From assembly GCA_021817185.1 (NCBI GenBank), contig JAKAVU010000074.1, forward strand, positions 1 to 10,609: a DNA stretch of 10,609 bases, given 5' to 3'. Below, one piece after another: positions 6,477-10,609 of this stretch. Below the pieces are notes generated by a model, which saw nothing but the letters and a program-made list of their open reading frames with translations, was not told the origin of the DNA and made no database searches. Each line of letters begins with the position of its first letter. The stretch's first letter is position 1. The stretch comes from a bacterium. GTDB lineage: Bacteria; Chloroflexota; Dormibacteria; UBA8260; Bog-877. A program made the translations under genes and the position numbers.

Positions 6477-7234
6477 GTCGGAATTCCCCGCCTGACCTGT
6501 CGGCGGTGACCTCCCGGTACCTCGAAGCCGTCTACTACATGGCTCATGAGGGGGAGGTTGCCCGCCCGTCAAAGTTGGCGGAGTGGCTCGGGGTCCAGGC
6601 GCCCACCGTCACCGGGGTGGTCCAGCGGATGCGCGACCGGGGCTATCTCTCGATCGGGGAGGACCGCAGCCTCTCCCTGACCGAGGCGGGGGAGAGCCTC
6701 GCCTCCGAAATAGTCCGGCGCCACCGGGTGGTCGAGCGCTGGCTGGCAGACCAGATGGGCATGGACTGGGCGGCGGCGGATCTGGAGGCCGGCCGGATCG
6801 CCCATTTCTTCTCCGCCGATCTGGTGGCACGACTGTTCGAACGTCTGGGAAGGCCGATCACCTGCCCGCACGGCAACGAGATCCCCGGAGCCGGATGCCC
6901 GCCACGGCAGCTGGTGTGCCTGGCAGATCTCGGGCCGGAGCTGCTGGCCCCGATCGCGCGGATCTCAGAGGTGGCGGAGCATGAGGCCCCTCAGCTGCTG
7001 CGCCTGCTGGATCGGGAGGGGTTGCATCTCGAGAGGCTGGTGGGGGTGGAGCGGGCCGAGGGAGCGGGCGCGATCACGGTGGTGTCCGACGGCCATGCGA
7101 CCTCCCTTGGGCTTCCGGCCGCCCGGGCCGTTTGGGTCGACGTCAGTCGGAGTCGTCCGAGGGCTCGAACGGGGCGTGCAACCGGGCCAGGAACTCCTCG
7201 TACTCGTCCTCAGGCAGCCATTCCGCCGTCCTGA
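6467..7234 (+). CDS. DtxR/MntR family metal-dependent transcriptional regulator
   Basis: This 255-residue protein has the DtxR layout. A winged helix-turn-helix spans about 13-74 (SRYLEAVYYM, LAEWLGVQAPTVTGVVQRM, winged GYLSIGEDRSLSLTEAG). A dimerisation and metal-binding domain spans about 75-140, followed by a CPHGNEIPG linker, and a FeoA/SH3-like domain lies at about 155-226. Such proteins bind Fe(II) or Mn(II) and repress metal-uptake genes. The divergent iron permease is the obvious target. Compared with DtxR by eye, His79 and Glu83 are kept (His86, Glu90) and His106 is kept (His113). Met10, Cys102 and Glu105 appear as Arg17, Gly109 and Ala112, so the primary metal site looks altered. 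After the FeoA-like domain an Arg/Pro/Gly/Thr-rich tail of about 29 residues runs over the end of the convergent gene. TTG 6467 is backed by AGGGGG at 8 bases. Confidence 0.88.
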   Translation: MPSSRNSPPDLSAVTSRYLEAVYYMAHEGEVARPSKLAEWLGVQAPTVTGVVQRMRDRGYLSIGEDRSLSLTEAGESLASEIVRRHRVVERWLADQMGMDWAAADLEAGRIAHFFSADLVARLFERLGRPITCPHGNEIPGAGCPPRQLVCLADLGPELLAPIARISEVAEHEAPQLLRLLDREGLHLERLVGVERAEGAGAITVVSDGHATSLGLPAARAVWVDVSRSRPRARTGRATGPGTPRTRPQAAIPPS

Positions 7235-7460
7235 GCACGCCGCTGCGGAACCAGCCATAGCTCATCGCCACCGCACCCCCCAGGAGGACGAAGGCGGCCA
7301 CGTTGGAGAGTGAAAAGCTCCGGGTCGCGACCGGGACGATGATGAGTCCCAGGGCCACCAGGGCGTAGACCGCCCAGACCACGCGTTCCGTGCGGGTGAG
7401 GCGGGGCACGGGCGGGATCCCCGGATCGCTCGGTGGCACGTCATCTGGTTCGGAGCCCAC
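7143..7460 (-). CDS. Small two-helix membrane protein, function unknown
   Basis: This 105-residue protein belongs to no family I recognise. A proline-rich N-terminal segment (1-25) is followed by two hydrophobic helices (about 27-46 and 50-69) and an acidic C-terminal tail, AEWLPEDEYEEFLARLHAP and beyond. The even hydrophobic pattern and the acidic tail look like a real protein. Its GTG start follows TAGGAT by 6 bases, the leaderless layout seen elsewhere in the window. Its last 92 bases overlap, tail to tail, with the 3' end of the DtxR-family gene. Confidence 0.65.
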   Translation of the reverse strand: MGSEPDDVPPSDPGIPPVPRLTRTERVVWAVYALVALGLIIVPVATRSFSLSNVAAFVLLGGAVAMSYGWFRSGVLRTAEWLPEDEYEEFLARLHAPFEPSDDSD

Positions 7461-7466
7461 GAGCGC

Positions 7467-7472
7467 ATCCTA
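7467..7472 (-). promoter_or_regulatory. -10 element for the small membrane-protein gene
   Basis: The minus strand reads TAGGAT, 6 bases before GTG 7460, with no Shine-Dalgarno sequence between. No -35 match is visible. It lies in the 140-base divergent gap shared with the DUF4097-type gene. Confidence 0.4.
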
Positions 7473-7564
7473 ACCACCCTGGCTGCTGCCGTGGCGGCCG
7501 ACGTCGCCAGTCGGTCGGTCTCCAGCGATGGTGGCGTATATCCTTGCCTTTATTGCGTACAAAC

Positions 7565-7593
7565 TTGACATTCTTTGAAGTACAGCCTATAAA
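7565..7593 (+). promoter_or_regulatory. Near-consensus leaderless promoter of the DUF4097-DUF2089 operon
   Basis: TTGACA (7565-7570, perfect -35), a 17-base spacer and TATAAA (7588-7593) are followed by exactly 7 bases and GTG 7601. This is the strongest promoter in the window and sits in an unusually A+T-rich patch (about 7540-7600). It implies that the mRNA begins at the GTG start codon. Confidence 0.85.
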
Positions 7594-7600
7594 TTGGCGT

Positions 7601-8377
7601 GTGGCCAATGAAGAGGCGATCCAGGAGCTGCTGACCCGGGTGGCGGCTGGCGAGATCTCCCCAGAGGAGGCTGCGGCTCGGGTCGCTCAGTTGCAGCAGA
7701 CCGCGGTGACCGTCCAGGAGCCGCCGGTTCGCAGGATCAAGGTCACTGGCTTGGTGCATCCCACCAAGATCGTCGGTGACCCCCAGATCACGGACGTCGT
7801 GGTCCAGGGCCCCCACCGCGCGGCCCGGGAGGGTGACGCCATGGTGGTCACGGGGATGCCGTCAAGGGACGACGGCGGATGGTTCTCCTTCCGCTGGCCG
7901 GACCGGCTGCCGTTCGGACAGGGTGCCTCCGGGAGTCCGCTGCAGCCGGTCCTCATCCGCATGAACCCCGGCCTGGCGCTGGACGTGGAGATGGCCGCCG
8001 GCCTGCTCACCGTGGAGGGGGTGCGGGGCCCGATTAATGCCGACATCCAGGCGGGCAGTGCCAAGGTGGAGGGCTTCTCGCAGCCGATCAACCTGAACGT
8101 GACCTGGGGCACGGTCTCCGTCCGTGGCCTCCTGGACTCGGGAAGCTCCCAGATCCGGTGCGAGGCCGGGACCGTCAAGGTGAGGTTGGAGAGCGGCTCC
8201 AGCGTCAGAGTGGTGGCCCGCAGCACCCTGGGCAAGATCTCCCTGCCGGGGGACGCCCCCGGCCTGGGGGAGGGATGGACGATGGGCGGCGAGGTGCATG
8301 AGAAGGTGATCGGTGCCGGGACCGGAAGGCTCGACATCGAGGCGACCACCGGGGCGGTCTGGGTGGAGGAGGGGTGA
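7601..8377 (+). CDS. DUF4097-type beta-repeat protein with N-terminal SHOCT-like hairpin
   Basis: In this 258-residue protein, residues 3-32 (NEEAIQELLTRVAAGEISPE and on to AAARVAQL) form the short helical hairpin found at the N-terminus of YvlB-like proteins. The rest, especially 120-256, is built of short beta strands with regular Gly/Asn turns (LTVEGVRGPINADIQAGSAK, VSVRGLLDSGSSQIRCEAGT, LDIEATTGAVWVEEG). That matches the right-handed beta-solenoid style of DUF4097 putative adhesins. No signal peptide or membrane segment is visible, so surface export is not supported. GTG 7601 is fixed by the promoter; the open frame further upstream (to 7433) runs through the promoter. Its end overlaps the DUF2089 start by 4 bases (GTGA), so the two are translationally coupled. 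The molecular role of this family is not established. Confidence 0.75.
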   Translation: MANEEAIQELLTRVAAGEISPEEAAARVAQLQQTAVTVQEPPVRRIKVTGLVHPTKIVGDPQITDVVVQGPHRAAREGDAMVVTGMPSRDDGGWFSFRWPDRLPFGQGASGSPLQPVLIRMNPGLALDVEMAAGLLTVEGVRGPINADIQAGSAKVEGFSQPINLNVTWGTVSVRGLLDSGSSQIRCEAGTVKVRLESGSSVRVVARSTLGKISLPGDAPGLGEGWTMGGEVHEKVIGAGTGRLDIEATTGAVWVEEG

Positions 8378-8748
8378 TCGAGCGGCGGCCCCCCCGGGTG
8401 TGCCCGGTCTGCGGGGAGATCCTGAGGGTCACCCGGCTCAGCTGCCGGGGCTGCGGCACCGAGCTCTCGGGTGACTTCGAGGCCTGCGAGTTCTGCTCCC
8501 TGGGGGGCGAGGACCGCGAACTGCTGAAGATCTTTTTGAGCTCGCGCGGCAACATGAAGGCGCTGGAGCGCCAGCTCGGGGTCAGCTATCCGACCGCCCG
8601 AGCGCGCCTGGACGCGATGCTGAACCGCCTCGGCATCGACCCCGCCCCGGTCCCCAGTGCCGAAAGCCCCCTCAGCCTGCTGCAGGCGGTGGCGCGCGGC
8701 GAGGTCGACATAGCCGAGGCCGCCAAGCGTCTGGTCGAGGAGCCCTGA
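8374..8748 (+). CDS. DUF2089 family zinc-ribbon / HTH protein, probable regulator
   Basis: This 124-residue protein fits DUF2089. The N-terminal metal-binding part has three CxxC pairs (Cys10/13, Cys24/27, Cys38/41), typical of zinc ribbons. The middle segment, about 50-87 (LKIFLSSRGNMKALERQLGV and SYPTARARLDAMLNRLG), is a helix-turn-helix. The C-terminal SPLSLLQAVARGEVDIAEAA segment (98-117) is a helical hairpin of the same kind as the N-terminus of the upstream partner. A regulator acting on its own operon or with its partner is inferred. GTG 8374 overlaps the preceding stop in GTGA and is preceded by GAGGAGG. The gene ends 20 bases before the convergent PCP_red gene. Confidence 0.85.
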   Translation: MIERRPPRVCPVCGEILRVTRLSCRGCGTELSGDFEACEFCSLGGEDRELLKIFLSSRGNMKALERQLGVSYPTARARLDAMLNRLGIDPAPVPSAESPLSLLQAVARGEVDIAEAAKRLVEEP

Positions 8749-8768
8749 TCCCAAGCGATCGCAGGCGG

Positions 8769-9491
8769 TCAGCGGAAGCCGTACAGCCCCTCGTGAAAGT
8801 CCCCGCTGGTTGACCAGCGCTCGACCACCCGATCCACGACCTCGTCGTCGATGACCTCGGCACCCTGCTGGCGAGCATTGCCCTCCACCGCCTCTAGCAC
8901 CTGCCCCTTGACGAAGTCAGGGACCCGCTCAAAGCGGCGCAGCGCAGCCTCGGTCCAGGGCAGGCCGTCGCGGTGGCGCTGCTGGATCTTGTGGGAGACC
9001 TCGCCCCACATCTGGTACTTCAGCTCCATGATCTCCGGTGTGATGGTGGTGCCGAGATCCCGCTTGTAGGCGGTCCACTCCACCCGCCAGCGCGTCAACT
9101 CCCGGCAGAACTCCGGGACCTCCGCCAGGCGCTGCTCCGCCTCCGGCGTCCAGGTGAACTCGGGCAGCTGGCCCCGATCGCTGAGGGGATGGCCGTAGCC
9201 GAGCTTCTTGCCGAGGCTGTCGATGAACTCGCTCCGGATCTCGTCGATCCCCTTGCGCTCGGCCCGCTGCTCGGCCGCTCGTAGCGCCATCTCCTGCTCC
9301 CGCTCGGGCGTCAGGTGGCTCCGCGAAGCCCCCTGCTGGGCACGGCGCATGGCCTCGATGTGGGCTTCCCGATCCCAACCGGCGGAGTCGCCGTCATGGG
9401 GCACCGGGCAGCCCCCACCTGATCCTCCAGCCCGCTCCTGATCCGGGGAAGCCCCGGGGAAGGGGCATCTCGGCTCCGCCTGCTCAGTCAC
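8769..9491 (-). CDS. Protein with two tandem PCP_red domains
   Basis: This 240-residue protein has two copies of the small helical domain otherwise known from the C-terminus of ChlB/BchB, the light-independent protochlorophyllide reductase subunit (PCP_red). Copy 1 is at about 113-155 (WTPEAEQRLAEVPEFCREL, then TTITPEIM). Copy 2 is at about 179-226 (WTEAALRRFERVPDFVKG, then AEVIDDEVVDRVVERW). The N-terminal 35 residues are Gly/Pro-rich with two Cys-Pro motifs (RCPFPG, Cys9; GCPVPHD, Cys28), followed by a charged helical stretch (40-100). There is no nitrogenase-like catalytic part, so it is not a chlorophyll enzyme; its function is unknown. GTG 9491 is chosen because GGAGG lies 6 bases upstream; ATG 9497 has that GGAGG touching it. 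Either start overlaps the end of the MarR gene, so the two genes form an operon. Confidence 0.8.
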   Translation of the reverse strand: MTEQAEPRCPFPGASPDQERAGGSGGGCPVPHDGDSAGWDREAHIEAMRRAQQGASRSHLTPEREQEMALRAAEQRAERKGIDEIRSEFIDSLGKKLGYGHPLSDRGQLPEFTWTPEAEQRLAEVPEFCRELTRWRVEWTAYKRDLGTTITPEIMELKYQMWGEVSHKIQQRHRDGLPWTEAALRRFERVPDFVKGQVLEAVEGNARQQGAEVIDDEVVDRVVERWSTSGDFHEGLYGFR

Positions 9492-10014
9492 TCCCATCCT
9501 CCACAACCCGTGTCGGGCCCGGCAGACCCGGGCAGCCGCCGCCTGACTCCAGAAGGTTGGCGGAGGCCACCTGCTCCAGCGCCACCTGCAACTGGTTCAT
9601 GACCTCCGAGTCTAGGACATCTCCGAAGTGGGCCTGCACCGAGCGCAGGTGGTCACGGGCCGCAGAGCGCAGCCTCGCCCAGCCGTCTGCGGTCAGCACC
9701 GCGAAGGCGCCGCGGGCGTCGCTGGGGCAGACCTCGCGCCGGACCAATCCTGCTGCCTCCAACCGTTCCACGAGGCGGGTGAGGCCGCTGCGGCTGAGCA
9801 GCACCCGGTCGGCGAGCTGAGCCATCCGCAGGCGACCCTCCGGAGCTTCACTCAGCTGCACCAGCACGTCGTACTCCGCCAGGGGGAGGCGCTGGGTCGC
9901 CATCAGCTCGCGCTCCAGCGCCCTGGTGACCAGGGTGTGGGCGCGCAGGAAGGCCTGCCAGGCGGCCAGGACGCTCGGGCTGAGGCCGGTATCGGTCGGA
10001 ACCGTTGATTGCAT
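9484..10014 (-). CDS. MarR family transcriptional regulator
   Basis: This 176-residue protein has the MarR layout. An N-terminal dimerisation helix precedes a winged helix-turn-helix at about 44-108 (LPLAEYDVLVQLSEAPEGRL, then MAQLADRVLLSRSGLTRLVE with the recognition helix, then wing VCPSDARGAFAVLT). A C-terminal helical part and a short Gly/Pro-rich tail follow. MarR proteins bind palindromic sites as dimers and release DNA on binding small phenolic ligands or on oxidation. Cys96 in the wing and Cys161 in the tail are the only cysteines. ATG 10014 is preferred; TTG 10020 is a two-residue alternative, and only a weak AGG lies upstream. It is the first gene of an operon with the PCP_red protein (8-base overlap). 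It diverges from yceI over a palindrome it probably binds. Confidence 0.92.
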   Translation of the reverse strand: MQSTVPTDTGLSPSVLAAWQAFLRAHTLVTRALERELMATQRLPLAEYDVLVQLSEAPEGRLRMAQLADRVLLSRSGLTRLVERLEAAGLVRREVCPSDARGAFAVLTADGWARLRSAARDHLRSVQAHFGDVLDSEVMNQLQVALEQVASANLLESGGGCPGLPGPTRVVEDGSD

Positions 10015-10039
10015 GGACAAGTACCTGCGTGGTAGGATT

Positions 10040-10057
10040 TAGTTGTATAAACAATTA
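10040..10057. promoter_or_regulatory. Putative MarR operator between marR and yceI
   Basis: TAGTTGTATAAACAATTA is an imperfect 18-bp palindrome with 7 of 9 pairs matched and a TTGT-N4-ACAA core. This size and A+T-rich type are typical of MarR sites. It lies in the 85-base divergent gap and covers the best -10 candidate for yceI (TATAAA, 10046-10051). It should therefore allow autoregulation and control of yceI together. Confidence 0.65.
10046..10051 (+). promoter_or_regulatory. Candidate -10 element of yceI
   Basis: TATAAA lies inside the palindrome and would start the mRNA near 10058, about 42 bases before the ATG. No -35 match is present at normal spacing. An alternative is TTGCAT (10009-10014), 18 bases, TAGGAT (10033-10038). 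Confidence 0.4.
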
Positions 10058-10058
10058 T

Positions 10059-10073
10059 GACTCCGCGGGAGTC
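10059..10073 (+). repeat. Perfect hairpin at the 5' end of the yceI leader
   Basis: GACTCCGCGGGAGTC forms a 6-bp perfect stem with a 3-base loop. It directly follows the MarR palindrome and ends 14 bases before the AGGAGG of yceI. If the mRNA starts near 10058 the hairpin is its very 5' end. It could stabilise the message or be a second protein site; the sequence does not say which. Confidence 0.4.
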
Positions 10074-10099
10074 CCAGATGAGCGAACAGGAGGCAGGAG

Positions 10100-10609
10100 A
10101 TGGCTTGGAAACTGGACATGGCCCATTCGGCAGTGGAGTTCTCGGTGCGCCACATGATGATCAGCACCGTCAAGGGTAACTTCAAGGAGTTCTCGGTGGA
10201 CGTGGACATCGACCCCGACGACCTCACCAAGAGCTCGGTGCGGGCGGTCATCAAGGCGGCCAGCATCGACACGCGCGAGCCCCAGCGCAACGCCCACCTG
10301 GTGTCCGCGGACTTCCTGGACGCAGAGAAGTACCCCGAGATCGTCTTCCAGAGCCGTCGGGTGGAATCCGTCGGCGGCGACCGCTACCGGGTGGAGGGAG
10401 ACCTCACGATCAAGGACGTCACCCGGCCGGTCAGCCTGGATGTGACCTCGCTGGGGATCCAGACCAGCCCCTATGGGGTCAAGGCGGCGGGCTTCGAGGC
10501 GACCACGAAGATCAGCCGCCAGGAGTTCGGGCTCACCTGGAACGTGGCGCTCGAGACCGGAGGTGTACTGGTCGGAGACGAGATCAAGATCTCCATCGAC
10601 GCCGAGGTC
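10100..10609 (+). CDS. yceI: YceI family protein (3' end beyond the window)
   Basis: The 170 codons seen, with no stop before the edge, cover nearly a whole YceI domain, an extended lipocalin-like beta barrel that binds polyisoprenoid-type lipids in characterised members. Family marks are WKLDMAHSAVEFSVRHMMIS at residues 3-22, the IDTREPQRNAHLVSADFLDA segment at 56-75, YPEIVFQS, and the VEGDLTIKDVTRPVSLDV stretch. There is no signal peptide, so a cytoplasmic location is likely, unlike the periplasmic E. coli protein. AGGAGG (10088-10093) lies 6 bases before the ATG. The gene diverges from the MarR/PCP_red operon over a MarR-type palindrome, so MarR control is likely. At most a few C-terminal residues should be missing. 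Confidence 0.93.
   Translation, partial: MAWKLDMAHSAVEFSVRHMMISTVKGNFKEFSVDVDIDPDDLTKSSVRAVIKAASIDTREPQRNAHLVSADFLDAEKYPEIVFQSRRVESVGGDRYRVEGDLTIKDVTRPVSLDVTSLGIQTSPYGVKAAGFEATTKISRQEFGLTWNVALETGGVLVGDEIKISIDAEV

Noticed and set aside
7433..7600. A longer form of the DUF4097-type protein beginning at 7433.
   Set aside because: It would be translated from DNA upstream of a near-consensus promoter whose -10 sits 7 bases before GTG 7601. The extra residues look like random GC-rich translation.
8756..8763. A GCGATCGC octamer between the DUF2089 and PCP_red genes as a repeat element.
   Set aside because: It is a single 8-bp palindrome. Nothing else nearby suggests a repeat family.

Overview
This is a high-GC bacterial window with tightly packed genes. 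There are no mobile elements, CRISPR arrays or rRNA genes. The mix of protein families (a DtxR regulator beside an FTR1 permease, DUF2236, nitrobindin, DUF2089, a PCP_red-domain protein) and the repeated leaderless promoters suggest a soil-type member of the Terrabacteria, such as Actinomycetota, Chloroflexota or Candidatus Dormibacterota. The sequence alone does not decide between these. There are eleven complete protein genes, one protein gene cut by the right edge, and one tRNA. No stretch over 300 bases lacks a gene.

Left part (1-3603): tRNA-Pro(CGG) on the minus strand diverges from a histidine-phosphatase gene. That gene converges on a DUF2236 (MpaB / rubber-oxygenase type) gene, with both stop codons inside one small palindrome. 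The DUF2236 gene diverges from a nitrobindin-like heme-binding beta-barrel gene, which is followed 30 bases later by kynureninase (kynU), probably in the same transcript.

Middle part (3618-7460): an S9 prolyl-oligopeptidase-type hydrolase gene lies downstream of an FTR1/EfeU iron permease gene on the minus strand. The permease gene diverges from a DtxR-family regulator gene. Their intergenic region holds a good -35/-10 promoter for the permease, overlapped by an IdeR/DtxR-box-like sequence, so iron-responsive control is the simplest reading. The regulator gene overlaps tail to tail with a small two-helix membrane-protein gene.

Right part (7461-10609): a near-consensus leaderless promoter drives a two-gene operon, a DUF4097-type protein with an N-terminal SHOCT-like hairpin and a DUF2089 zinc-ribbon/HTH protein. 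A second two-gene operon on the minus strand encodes a MarR regulator and a protein with two tandem PCP_red domains. It diverges from a yceI gene across a MarR-type palindrome, so the MarR protein probably controls both directions.

The points most worth a second look are the tandem PCP_red protein in a MarR/YceI locus, the unusual metal ligands of the DtxR protein, the DtxR-type operator, and the recurring leaderless promoter layout.
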